Positions 25,670-34,023 of a stretch of DNA of 64,000 bases are shown piece by piece. The stretch lies in the NCBI GenBank assembly GCA_029959555.1, contig JASCPI010000018.1, positions 1 to 64,000 of the forward strand. The letters run 5' to 3'. A program made the translations under genes and the position numbers. The notes under the pieces were generated by a model. The model did no database searches, was not told the origin of the DNA, and saw nothing but the letters and a program-made list of their open reading frames with translations. Source of the stretch: Lysobacteraceae bacterium PS02065. GTDB lineage: Bacteria; Pseudomonadota; Gammaproteobacteria; Xanthomonadales; Rhodanobacteraceae. Numbering within the stretch: the stretch's first letter is position 1; each line of letters begins with the position of its first letter.

Positions 25670-25796
25670 CGTGGATGTCCTGGCGCCGCTCCATGCGGCG
25701 ATGCAACGCGCACCGGACGTCCCGGGCTGCGCGGGTCGGCTAGCATCGGGCAAGGCCCCGCGGCGGTCAACCGAGGCCGGCCGGCGATGCGGCCAC

Positions 25797-25826
25797 AAAA
25801 AAACCGGCGCCCTCGCGGGCGCCGGT
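25797..25826 (-). terminator. Intrinsic terminator of the TonB receptor gene
   Basis: On the minus strand a 10-bp GC stem (ACCGGCGCCC with its complement, loop GCGA) is followed by seven U residues. It lies about 29 bases past the receptor stop codon. This is a textbook rho-independent terminator. Confidence 0.9.
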
Positions 25827-25854
25827 TCCGTGTCACGTCACGTGGAACGGTGGA

Positions 25855-28800
25855 TCAGAAGCGGTAGCGGATCGTGCCCTGGACCGACCAGCGCGACACG
25901 CCCGTGTTGATGCCGTCGCCGTTCGTCTCCTGGGTGCTGAAATCCTGCGCACCCGTGAAGCGGTAGACGTACTTGCCCGTGGTCGGGTCGATGCCGGCGA
26001 AGTTGGCGATGCCGAGGTTCGAGTTGAAGCCCGCGTCCTCGATCTGGCCCCACTTCTTGTTGAACAGGTTGCCGATGTTCATGATGTCCAGCGTCAGCTC
26101 GAGCTTGTCGTTGGCCATGAAGCCCGGGAATTCCTGGCTCAGGCGCACGTCGAAGCTGTTGAGCCAGCCGGCACGCAGCGCGTTGGCCGGAACCACCTTG
26201 CCGCGGTACTTGCCGATGTCCGGGTTGGCGTCGAGCCACGCGAAGAACGCGCTCTCTTCCGCCGGGTTGGCGAAGATCACGTCGCCCGGGCCGTTCGGCA
26301 CGTAGAACAGGTCGTTGAACGAGCGGCTGTCACCGTTGACGTCGTTGTAGAACACGGCGCTGTACGGACGACCCGTGCGGCCTTCGTAGACGACCGACGC
26401 GGTGGTCTTGTTGTCGCCGAAGAACTTCCATTCCTTGGTCAGGACGCCGGTCACGCGGTGCTTGAACGCGTAACGCGAGTCGTAGGCGATCTCTTCGTTG
26501 GCGTTGTAGGCGAGCTGGTTGTTCCAGTTCGACGTGTTCTGCGAGCTCGTCATCGGGCTCACTTCCTTGGCCTGCGTATGCGTGTACGCGGCCAGCCAGG
26601 ACCAGCCCGACTCCTTCATCGGCTTGGCGAGGCTCAGCGTGATCTGGTTGCCGTTGCCCTTGTCCGTGTTGCGCACGACCATGACGTCGCCGATGTCCGA
26701 CGGACGGTTGGCACGCGCCACGCCGCTCGACGGCGAGCTCAGGCAGCTCGCGCAGGTCCAGTTCGCCGGGTTGATGCCCGCGGCGTTCCAGTAGATCGCG
26801 CGGCCGTCCGGAGCCGTGTAGGTCGGGTTGCCGACGTCGAGGCGGCTCATGTAGATGCCGTCCTTGTTCCAGAACGTCAGCACTTCAGCCGACGCGACGA
26901 TGCCCCACCACGGCAGCTCGTGGTCGAACGCGACGTTGGCCTTCCACACCGACGGCATCTTGAAGCCCGGCTCGATGATGTCGACGTTCTGGCGCGGGCT
27001 GACCGAGAAGCCCTGGGTCGGCTGGTTGTTCGGATCGGGATTGAAGATCGGACCGATGCCGCCCGTGTTGCTCGACGAGTACTCGACGTAGTTGCGGCCG
27101 GTGTTCTGGTACGCACCCGAGATCCACACGTTCGGCGGCGAACCCATGAACAGGCCGAAACCACCGCGGACCTGCGTCGGACGCTCGGCTTCGATGTTGT
27201 AGTTGAAGCCGAAGCGCGGCTGGATGACCTTGCCGTCGGGCAGGTTGGTGTTGTCCAGGCCGTACAGCTGCTCGATGCGCGCGTTGTAGATCGGCGAGTT
27301 CTTGAAGTCCGGCTGGTCGATGCGCACGCCGTACGTCAGGTTCAGGTTGTACGTCGCGGCCCAGCTGTCCTGGATGAACAGCGCGGTGTTCTCGATCTCG
27401 AAGCGCGCAGGGATGTCGGCGTAGCTGCCACCGGCCAGCGGGGCGCGGTAGTCGTACTGGCGCGGAATGCCGGCGGCGAACGCGTCGATGCTGCCGAAGC
27501 GGTACACGCCGTTCTGGTTGCGGCCGTAGTAGTTGAAGATCTCGTTGTTCGACCAGTCGAAGCCGAACTTGATCGTGTGATCGCCCACGAAGTAGTTGCC
27601 GGCGAGGAACGCGCTCTTTTCCTTCGTCTCGACGACGTTGACGTGGCGGTTCTGCTCCGTGCCGAGCAGCACGTAGTTATTGCCGTAGTCGATGCGGATC
27701 TGCGGAAGGTTCGAGGTCGGCTCGGCGATCGCCGCGTAGTCACGGTACGAAACCTTCAGCTCAGTCGAGAAGTTCTCGGTCCAGTCGCTGAACAGTTCGC
27801 CGACGTAGCTCTCGAACGACTTGTTCTGGTTGTACCAGTGCGTGTTGAGCGAGATCGCGCTGCTCCAGCTCGACGGCGGCAGCTTGGCGACGTCCTGCTC
27901 CATCTTGCTGTAGCGGAAGCTGGCGCGGTGGCTGTCGTTGATGTTCCAGTCGAGCTTGCCCGCGTACTCTTCGATGTCGGTGCCGAGCGCCTCGACACCC
28001 GCGAGCGAGCCCGCGTCGAAGCCCCACGTGTTCTGCGCGATCTGCTGGATCTGCGCGATGTCGGCGTCCGTGATCTGGCCACGGCCGTACGGCGAGTTGT
28101 TGATGTCCGGACCCGGCGCACGACGCTCGAACTTCTCGTAGTTGAGGAAGAAGAACAGCGTGTCCTTGATCAGCGGACCACCGAACGTGAAGCCCTTGGT
28201 CTGCTCGTCCTTGAAGCCCGTGAAGTCGTTGCCGTCACGGTCGTCGCCCACCATCTTCTTGTCGCGGTAGACGCCGTAGACGCTGCCGTGGAACTCGTTG
28301 GTGCCCGACTTCGTCACCGCGTTGACGACCGCGCCGCTGCCGCCCGACGTCGTGACGTCGTAGTTGGCGAGGCCGATGTTGATTTCCTCGATCGCGTCCA
28401 TCGACACCGGCTGGCGCTCGGTCGGCAGGTTGTTCGACTCGAGGCCGAACGGATCGTTGGTCGAGACGCCGTCGATGCGGATGGCGTTGAAGCGCGTGTT
28501 CTGGCCACCGGCCGAGATTGCGCCGTCGGCCTTGCTGACCTGCGAGATGCGCGGGTCGAGACGCATGTAGTCCTGGATGTTGCGGCCGATCGACGGCAGC
28601 GACTCGATCTGCGCGCTCGAGAGGTTCGTGCCCGTGCCCATGTTCTCGGAGCTGAACACGCTACCCGAGGCGATGCCGGTGACGACGATCGTGTCGAGGC
28701 TCTCGGTCGGCGCGAGGCTCGCGCTGATGGTGTTGGCTTCGCCGAGCTGCAGGAACACGTTCTCGCGCGTCTCGGTCTCGCCGTTCTTCGTGATCGTGAT

Positions 28801-29046
28801 CGTGTAGGGGCCGCCGACGCGCAGGCCGCGCGCCGAGTAGCGACCGGCCTCGTCCGTGCTGACTCGGCTGACCGTGCCGGAGGTGGTGTGGGTGATCACC
28901 ACTTCGGCGCCCGTGGCGGGCTGACCGCCGGCGTCCGTGATCACGCCACCCAGCGATGCGGAGGTGCTCTGCGCATACGCGCCCGACACCGCGAACATCG
29001 AGGAAAGCATCAGCGGCAGCAGCCGCATCGTCAATCGCTTCGTCAT
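25855..29046 (-). CDS. TonB-dependent receptor with N-terminal carboxypeptidase-regulatory-like domain (Oar-like)
   Basis: The 1063-aa outer-membrane protein starts at the ATG 29044-29046: GAGAGG lies 9 bases upstream, and the ATG three codons earlier is too close to it. A signal peptide (RLLPLMLSSMFAVSGAYAQ) is followed by a carboxypeptidase-D regulatory-like beta domain (about 30-115, with SLGGVITDAGGQPATGAEV). Next come the plug (VVTGIASGSVFSSEN, NTRFNAIRIDGVSTNDPFG) and a long beta barrel ending in the aromatic C-terminus IRYRF, a BAM signal. The Oar-type layout is used for import or secretion-linked uptake of large or unusual substrates; the ligand is unknown. Transcribed alone, with an intrinsic terminator after it. 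Confidence 0.93.
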   Translation of the reverse strand: MTKRLTMRLLPLMLSSMFAVSGAYAQSTSASLGGVITDAGGQPATGAEVVITHTTSGTVSRVSTDEAGRYSARGLRVGGPYTITITKNGETETRENVFLQLGEANTISASLAPTESLDTIVVTGIASGSVFSSENMGTGTNLSSAQIESLPSIGRNIQDYMRLDPRISQVSKADGAISAGGQNTRFNAIRIDGVSTNDPFGLESNNLPTERQPVSMDAIEEINIGLANYDVTTSGGSGAVVNAVTKSGTNEFHGSVYGVYRDKKMVGDDRDGNDFTGFKDEQTKGFTFGGPLIKDTLFFFLNYEKFERRAPGPDINNSPYGRGQITDADIAQIQQIAQNTWGFDAGSLAGVEALGTDIEEYAGKLDWNINDSHRASFRYSKMEQDVAKLPPSSWSSAISLNTHWYNQNKSFESYVGELFSDWTENFSTELKVSYRDYAAIAEPTSNLPQIRIDYGNNYVLLGTEQNRHVNVVETKEKSAFLAGNYFVGDHTIKFGFDWSNNEIFNYYGRNQNGVYRFGSIDAFAAGIPRQYDYRAPLAGGSYADIPARFEIENTALFIQDSWAATYNLNLTYGVRIDQPDFKNSPIYNARIEQLYGLDNTNLPDGKVIQPRFGFNYNIEAERPTQVRGGFGLFMGSPPNVWISGAYQNTGRNYVEYSSSNTGGIGPIFNPDPNNQPTQGFSVSPRQNVDIIEPGFKMPSVWKANVAFDHELPWWGIVASAEVLTFWNKDGIYMSRLDVGNPTYTAPDGRAIYWNAAGINPANWTCASCLSSPSSGVARANRPSDIGDVMVVRNTDKGNGNQITLSLAKPMKESGWSWLAAYTHTQAKEVSPMTSSQNTSNWNNQLAYNANEEIAYDSRYAFKHRVTGVLTKEWKFFGDNKTTASVVYEGRTGRPYSAVFYNDVNGDSRSFNDLFYVPNGPGDVIFANPAEESAFFAWLDANPDIGKYRGKVVPANALRAGWLNSFDVRLSQEFPGFMANDKLELTLDIMNIGNLFNKKWGQIEDAGFNSNLGIANFAGIDPTTGKYVYRFTGAQDFSTQETNGDGINTGVSRWSVQGTIRYRF

Positions 29047-29399
29047 TACAACCATCCTCTCGGCTATATGAAATACGTGGACATGCCGCGGGCCTCGTGG
29101 TCTCGTGCGGCTTGCACGGATCACGCGGCTCGCGGCTGAAAAATCGTCGTCGGCGATGTCGTCACCCGCCCGGCTTCGGTGCCCCCACAGCCGGCGTGCG
29201 CGTTCGCTCGATTCTTGTTAACCACAGTTTAACCCGACTATGTGACAGATTTCTAACAGAATCTGCGGGCGTCGGGAGGCCCAGGCTGAACGCGTTTCCC
29301 TTGTCCGATCACGGACATGGCACCGAATCGGCCAAGCCGGCCATGGCGCCTTTAGCAATCAAGCGATTGGCTCGCCTTCCTGCCGAACAACATGAAATT
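29047..29399 (-). promoter_or_regulatory. AT-rich promoter/operator region of the TonB receptor
   Basis: This interval has no gene. It contains the least GC-rich stretch nearby (about 29210-29265) with two inverted repeats: GTTAA, 7 bases, TTAAC (29217-29233) and CAGATT, 8 bases, AATCTG (29246-29265). Their position 170-220 bases upstream of the receptor start fits operators or an upstream promoter. No -35/-10 pair stands out, and no regulator is assigned. Confidence 0.35.
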
Positions 29400-29993
29400 T
29401 TAACGAATGGCGCGCACGTAGGCGACGACGCCATCGAGGAACATCTGCACCGACAGCGCGACGAGCAGCATGCCCATGAGGCGCTCGGTCGCGACCAGCA
29501 CGCTGTGGCGCAGCCAGCGGTAGAGGAAGATCGAACCGACCAGCAGCACCGACGTGGCGAGCCATGCGAGCAGCAGGGCGATGCTCCAGTCGGCCGTGCG
29601 CCCCGGGTTGCTGTTGGCGAGCAGCATCACCGCGGCCATCGTCGAAGGCCCGGCCACCGCGGGAATCGCGAGGGGCACGATGAACGGCTCGCCGCCCTCG
29701 TCGCCACCGAAAATACCGTCCTTGGGCGGAAAGATCATGCGGATGCCGATCAGGAACAGCACGATGCCGCCGGCGATGCTGACCGACTCCTGCTTGAGCT
29801 GGAGTGCCGCAAGCAGGTACTTGCCGCCGAACAGGAATGCGAACAGCACGACGAGCGCGATGACGAGCTCGCGCACGACCACGATCAGGCGCCGCTCGGG
29901 AGCGACATGCTTGAGGAGCGCCAGGAAGAACGGGATGTTCCCCAGCGGATCCATGATGAGGAACAGCAGGATGCCTGCCGACAACGTACTCAT
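29400..29993 (-). CDS. MarC family (YhgN-like) integral membrane protein
   Basis: The 197-aa protein has six predicted transmembrane helices and the MarC/YhgN signature near its start (ILLFLIMDPLGNIPFFLALL). In the middle it has SIAGGIVLFLIGIRMIFPP and PLAIPAVAGPSTMAAVMLL. The family was once linked to multiple antibiotic resistance but has no proven substrate. It is the last gene of the grxD-SDR-marC group on the minus strand, 12 bases after the SDR stop. Confidence 0.93.
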   Translation of the reverse strand: MSTLSAGILLFLIMDPLGNIPFFLALLKHVAPERRLIVVVRELVIALVVLFAFLFGGKYLLAALQLKQESVSIAGGIVLFLIGIRMIFPPKDGIFGGDEGGEPFIVPLAIPAVAGPSTMAAVMLLANSNPGRTADWSIALLLAWLATSVLLVGSIFLYRWLRHSVLVATERLMGMLLVALSVQMFLDGVVAYVRAIR

Positions 29994-30005
29994 GGCGCGA
30001 CCTCG

Positions 30006-30770
30006 TCAGTCGGTGCGCAGGTCGAGCGTGCGACCGCGCCACGCCGCGGCCTGCGGCGTCAGCAGCCAGGCGGCCGTCGCGCCGGCCGCATCGGGTGACT
30101 CGCGGTCCGGTGCGCTCTCGCCGAAGTAGGCCATGCGCCTCAGCGCCGTGCGCATCGGCGCCGGCAACAGGCCATGGACACGGATCGTGCCCGACTCGGT
30201 CTCGTCGTGGAGGATCCCGGCGAACGCACCGAGTGCGGCCTTGGCGACGCCGTAGCCACCCCAGTACGCCTTGCCCGATCGCGCGGGATCGTCGAACACG
30301 AACACGATCGCGCCGTCATCGGCCTCGCGCAGCAGCGGCAGGCAGGCCTGGGTCAGCAGGAACGGCGCGAGATGATTGACCTGCTGCGCGCGCAGCCAGT
30401 CGTCGGGCTTGCTCTGGTCGACCGGGCGCAAGCCATCGAAGTGCGCGGCCGCGTGCACGATGCCGTCGAGGCGACCGCATTGCTGCTGCACGGCGTCGGC
30501 GAGCGCGGCGTAGTCGTCGGGCGTCGCGCCTTCGAGGTTGAGCGGGTAGATGGCCGGCTGCGCGGCGCCGTCGATCGCCTCGATCGCATCGTAGGCCGCC
30601 TCGAGCGGTTTGACCTTGCGCCCGCACAGCACGACCGTCGCGCCGGCACGCGCACAGGCGAGCGCGGTCGCACCGCCGAGCCCGCCGCTGATACCGGTGA
30701 CGAGCACGACGCGCCCGCGCAGCGCATCCGGGGCCGGCGCCTGGCCGTCCCCGCGCGTCGCCGCGAGCAT
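30006..30770 (-). CDS. YciK-like short-chain dehydrogenase/reductase
   Basis: The 254-aa classical SDR has the NAD(P)-binding motif [17 protein letters not shown] (TGxxxGxG), the NHLAPF segment, and a catalytic [13 protein letters not shown] (YxxxK: Y is at the expected position). [16 protein letters not shown] and [16 protein letters not shown] resemble YciK, a reductase of unknown substrate in gammaproteobacteria. The predicted start at 30770 overlaps the stop of grxD (ATGA), so the two are translationally coupled. Confidence 0.92.
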   Translation of the reverse strand: MLAATRGDGQAPAPDALRGRVVLVTGISGGLGGATALACARAGATVVLCGRKVKPLEAAYDAIEAIDGAAQPAIYPLNLEGATPDDYAALADAVQQQCGRLDGIVHAAAHFDGLRPVDQSKPDDWLRAQQVNHLAPFLLTQACLPLLREADDGAIVFVFDDPARSGKAYWGGYGVAKAALGAFAGILHDETESGTIRVHGLLPAPMRTALRRMAYFGESAPDRESPDAAGATAAWLLTPQAAAWRGRTLDLRTD

Positions 30771-31093
30771 CAGCCTGCGACCCGGTGGATGTCCTTGACG
30801 ATGCGCTCGAGCTCGCCGCTCTCGTAGAGCTCGAGCGCGATGTCGCAGCCGCCGATCAGTTCGCCGTTGATGAAGAGCTGCGGGAACGTGGGCCAGTTCG
30901 AGTAGCGCGGCAGGTTCGCGCGGATCTCCGGATCCTCGAGCACGTTGACCGACACGAACGGCGCACCGATGGCCTTGAGCGCCTTGGCGGTGCGGCTCGA
31001 GAAACCGCACATCGGGAACGTCGGCGTGCCCTTCATGAAAAGGACGATCGGCGAGGACTCGACGGTCGACTTGATGCGTTCGATGATGTCCAT
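30770..31093 (-). CDS. grxD: Monothiol glutaredoxin GrxD (Grx4)
   Basis: The 107-aa protein matches Grx4. It has an N-terminal helix ([23 protein letters not shown]), the CGFS active site ([11 protein letters not shown]), the [17 protein letters not shown] strand and the conserved glycine-rich end. Monothiol glutaredoxins carry [2Fe-2S] clusters and serve iron-sulfur trafficking and iron homeostasis. First gene of a coupled minus-strand operon with the SDR and marC genes. It is divergent from sodB, an iron-dependent oxidative-stress gene; regulation in common is possible but not shown. Confidence 0.97.
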   Translation of the reverse strand: MDIIERIKSTVESSPIVLFMKGTPTFPMCGFSSRTAKALKAIGAPFVSVNVLEDPEIRANLPRYSNWPTFPQLFINGELIGGCDIALELYESGELERIVKDIHRVAG

Positions 31094-31181
31094 GGGAAAT
31101 GCGCTCGGAAGGAAATGCGGCAGGGCGGTTCAGGGCATGCTGCGCCGCGGGTGGCATGGTACCAGCCCGCCACGACACCGG

Positions 31182-31211
31182 TTGATTTGCCCCGGGGCGG
31201 CTTCATATGCT
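31182..31211 (+). promoter_or_regulatory. Probable sigma-70 promoter of sodB
   Basis: TTGATT (31182-31187) and TATGCT (31206-31211) are separated by 18 bases. They lie about 50 bases before the sodB start, which has a strong AAGGAG at 31248-31253. Both boxes match the consensus at four of six positions. Confidence 0.45.
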
Positions 31212-31261
31212 GGCGTGCTTCCCTCCTCTCAACCCCTACCCATCGGCAAGGAGATCCCACC

Positions 31262-31840
31262 ATGGCCATCGAGCTTCCCCCGCTTCCCTGGGCACGCGAT
31301 GCGCTCGCGCCGCACATCTCGGCCGAGACGATCGATTACCACTACGGCAAGCACCACCAGACCTACGTCACCAACCTCAACAACCAGATCAAGGGCACGG
31401 AGTTCGAAGAGCTGTCGCTCGAGGAGATCATCCGCAAGTCCAGCGGCGGCATGTTCAACAACGCCGCGCAGATCTGGAACCACACGTTCTACTGGAATTG
31501 CCTCGCGCCCAACGGCGGCGGCGAGCCGGCCGGCCGCCTCGCCGACCTCATCAACAAGGCGTTCGGCGATTTCGCGACGTTCAAGGACGAGTTCACCAAG
31601 ACCTCGGTCGGCACGTTCGGCTCGGGCTGGGGCTGGCTGGTGCAGCGTCCGGACGGCAGCCTCGCGCTCGCGAGCACGTCCAACGCCGGCACGCCGCTGA
31701 CCGGCAGCGACCGCGCGCTGCTGACCTGCGACGTGTGGGAGCACGCGTACTACATCGACTACCGCAACGCGCGTCCGAAGTACGTCGAGGCGTTCTGGAA
31801 CCTCGTCAACTGGGAGTTCGTCGAGAGCCAGCTGGCCTGA
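31262..31840 (+). CDS. sodB: Iron superoxide dismutase
   Basis: The 192-aa protein matches Fe-SOD. The start [20 protein letters not shown] and all four metal ligands are seen: HIS (H18 region) and H in [19 protein letters not shown] (H), and [12 protein letters not shown] (D and [12 protein letters not shown]). The residues [16 protein letters not shown] indicate the iron rather than the manganese form. Cytosolic enzyme that detoxifies superoxide. The gene is monocistronic, with its own promoter, an AAGGAG Shine-Dalgarno sequence, and a hairpin terminator downstream. Confidence 0.98.
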   Translation: MAIELPPLPWARDALAPHISAETIDYHYGKHHQTYVTNLNNQIKGTEFEELSLEEIIRKSSGGMFNNAAQIWNHTFYWNCLAPNGGGEPAGRLADLINKAFGDFATFKDEFTKTSVGTFGSGWGWLVQRPDGSLALASTSNAGTPLTGSDRALLTCDVWEHAYYIDYRNARPKYVEAFWNLVNWEFVESQLA

Positions 31841-31848
31841 CCTCGACC

Positions 31849-31870
31849 GGCGCGGCGGTGACGCCGCGCC
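31849..31870 (+). terminator. Hairpin after sodB
   Basis: GGCGCGGCG (31849-31857) pairs with CGCCGCGCC (31862-31870) across a GTGA loop, followed by a short pyrimidine run TTCCCC. It lies between sodB and the convergent purK stop at 31889, so it may act in both directions. Confidence 0.55.
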
Positions 31871-31888
31871 TTCCCCGCGCCGCCGGAC

Positions 31889-33022
31889 TCAACCGGCGGC
31901 GTCGAGCGCCTCGATGACGGGCGCCACCTGCGCCTCGCGACCGAGCGACGCACCGAGGCCACGCAGGACCTTCGCGAGTGACGCGGCATCGTCCGCGCAG
32001 ACGGTCGCATGGCCGACCTTGCGACCTTCGCGCGGGGACTTGCCGTAGTCGTGCCAGTGTGCGCGCGGCGTCGACAGCACGACGTTCGCGTCGGGCAGTT
32101 CGCCGATCCAGTTGAGCATGACGCTGCGGCCGAGCGCGGCGGTGTCGCCGAGCGGCAGGCCGAGCACGGCACGCACGTGGTTCTCGAACTGGCTGCAGGC
32201 CGTGCCTTCGATGGTCCAGTGCCCCGAGTTGTGCACGCGCGGCGCCATCTCGTTGCCGAGCAGACGCTCGCCGTGCACGAACAGCTCGAGTGCGAACACG
32301 CCGACATAGTCGAGACGCTCGGCCAGCGCGCGCGCATGCGCGACGGCTTGTGCCTCGACCACGGGCGCCGCGAACGGCGCGAGGCTCGCCGACAGGATGC
32401 CGTCGCGATGCCAGTTGCGCGTCACCGGGTAGTGACGGAACTCGCCCGAACGCGAGCGCACCGCGACGATCGAGACTTCGTAGTCGAACGGGATGAACTG
32501 CTCGAGGATCAGCGCATGGCCGCCGAGCAGGGCCCAGGCCTTGTCGAGGTCGGCCTCGGTGCGCAGCACGAACTGGCCCTTGCCGTCGTAGCCGAGGCGA
32601 CGCGTCTTGAGCACGGACGGCAGGCCGATCGCGTGCACGGCCTGCGCGAGTTCGTCACGCGTGTCGACGGTCGCGAACGCGGGTGTGTCGAGGCCGATCG
32701 CGCGGAACAGCGTCTTCTCGGCGAAGCGGTCCTGGGCGGTCGCGAGCGCCGCGGGATTCGGGAACACCGGCGCGCGTGCAGTGAGGCGCTGCGCGGTCTC
32801 GGCCGGCACGTTCTCGAAATCGAAGGTGACCACGTCCACGCGCGCGGCGAACGCATCGAGGGCTTCGTCGTCGCGCCAGTCGGCGCGCAGCAGCGGCGCG
32901 ACCTGTGCGGCGCAGGCGTCATCCGCCGTGTCGACGACGAGGAAGCGATGCCCGAGCGGCGCACCGGCGAGGGCGAGCATGCGCGCGAGCTGGCCGCCGC
33001 CGAGGATGCCGATCGTGGCCAA
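31889..33022 (-). CDS. purK: 5-(carboxyamino)imidazole ribonucleotide synthase
   Basis: The 377-aa ATP-grasp enzyme uses ATP and bicarbonate to convert AIR to N5-CAIR in purine synthesis. Seen: the start GILGGGQLARMLALAG, KTRRLGYDGKGQFVLR in the ATP-grasp core, FIPFDYEVSIVAVRS and RVHNSGHWTIEGTACSQFENH near the C-terminus. The gene begins with TTG (33020-33022); AAGGA in the end of purE lies 7-8 bases before it, supporting this start. It follows purE after only 3 bases, an operon giving the two-step AIR carboxylation route. Confidence 0.97.
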   Translation of the reverse strand: MATIGILGGGQLARMLALAGAPLGHRFLVVDTADDACAAQVAPLLRADWRDDEALDAFAARVDVVTFDFENVPAETAQRLTARAPVFPNPAALATAQDRFAEKTLFRAIGLDTPAFATVDTRDELAQAVHAIGLPSVLKTRRLGYDGKGQFVLRTEADLDKAWALLGGHALILEQFIPFDYEVSIVAVRSRSGEFRHYPVTRNWHRDGILSASLAPFAAPVVEAQAVAHARALAERLDYVGVFALELFVHGERLLGNEMAPRVHNSGHWTIEGTACSQFENHVRAVLGLPLGDTAALGRSVMLNWIGELPDANVVLSTPRAHWHDYGKSPREGRKVGHATVCADDAASLAKVLRGLGASLGREAQVAPVIEALDAAG

Positions 33023-33025
33023 GGC

Positions 33026-33532
33026 TCAGTCCTTGCGCGGATCGGAGCGCGAGAGCACGGCTTCGGTCTGCTCGCGGCGGTAGCGGTCGAGGCGCGCCGC
33101 GACGGCGCTGTCGCCGATCGCGAGGATCGCCGTCGCACACAACGCGGCGTTGACCGCGCCGGCACGGCCGATCGCGAACGTCGCGACCGGGATGCCGGCG
33201 GGCATCTGCACGATCGAGAGCAGCGAATCCATGCCGTTGAGCGCGTGCGACTGCACCGGCACGCCGAGGATCGGCACGCGCGTCTTCGCGGCGAGCATGC
33301 CCGGAAGATGCGCGGCGCCGCCGGCACCGGCGATGATCGCGGCGAGTCCGCGCGAGGCCGCCGTTTCGGCGTACTCGAACATCGAGTCGGGCGTGCGGTG
33401 CGCGGACACCACGCAGACCTCGTGGGCGATGCCGAGGTGCTCGAGGGTTTCCGCGGCGTGACGCATGGTCTCCCAGTCGGAACGGGATCCCATGACGACG
33501 CCGATGCGCGGATCGCTGGAAGTCGGGCTCAT
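33026..33532 (-). CDS. purE: N5-CAIR mutase (class I PurE)
   Basis: The 168-aa protein has the class I PurE pattern: [19 protein letters not shown] at the N-terminus, [15 protein letters not shown], and [19 protein letters not shown] with the catalytic His. [21 protein letters not shown] and [19 protein letters not shown] follow. It rearranges N5-CAIR to CAIR, the step after PurK. The start is the ATG at 33530-33532. A longer frame upstream is not supported, since that DNA lies in the next gene's promoter region. Confidence 0.97.
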   Translation of the reverse strand: MSPTSSDPRIGVVMGSRSDWETMRHAAETLEHLGIAHEVCVVSAHRTPDSMFEYAETAASRGLAAIIAGAGGAAHLPGMLAAKTRVPILGVPVQSHALNGMDSLLSIVQMPAGIPVATFAIGRAGAVNAALCATAILAIGDSAVAARLDRYRREQTEAVLSRSDPRKD

Positions 33533-33625
33533 TGGTCGGTGCGCGGAAAAGCCGCTATTGTAAGCGCATCCGCAAGCCCTCAACGCAGCGCTGCGACGTT
33601 TCCGTCGCGCGCTCCGGATCTCCCC

Positions 33626-33895
33626 ATGGACAAACGCCTGCTCGACATCCTCCGCTGCCCGCATTCGGGCCAGTCGCTGCACGTGCTCGACCGCGCGGGC
33701 CTGGACGCGCTGAATCGCGCGATCGCCGCCGGCGGTGTGCGTGCCGCGGACGGCTCGGCCCTGGCATCGTCGCTTTCCGAGGCGCTCGTGACGGCCGACC
33801 GTGCGACGATCTACCGCGTCGACGACGGCATTCCCGTGCTGCTGGCCGACCAGCGCATCGATGCCGTCGTGCTGAATGCCGCCTCGACCGCGTGA
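33626..33895 (+). CDS. Trm112-like protein (UPF0434)
   Basis: The 89-aa protein starts [18 protein letters not shown] and has a C-terminal [14 protein letters not shown], the two conserved ends of the Trm112/UPF0434 (YcaR) family. Most bacterial members use a Cys pair near the start; here only one Cys of the CPxC-type motif is present (CPHSG), so zinc binding may be lost. It is 35 bases longer than the shortest homologues because of a central insertion ([13 protein letters not shown]). Function is unknown in bacteria; a chaperone of methyltransferases is the eukaryotic role. Confidence 0.85.
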   Translation: MDKRLLDILRCPHSGQSLHVLDRAGLDALNRAIAAGGVRAADGSALASSLSEALVTADRATIYRVDDGIPVLLADQRIDAVVLNAASTA

Positions 33896-34023
33896 ACGCG
33901 CACGGCGAGTTGTGACCTCGTTCACACCGCGCTAACGATCGGCACACGATGCTGCCATCAGACTGAGGCAGATTGCGTCCGTGCGCCCGCACGGGCGCCC
34001 ACAGGTTCGGGAAACACTTCGCC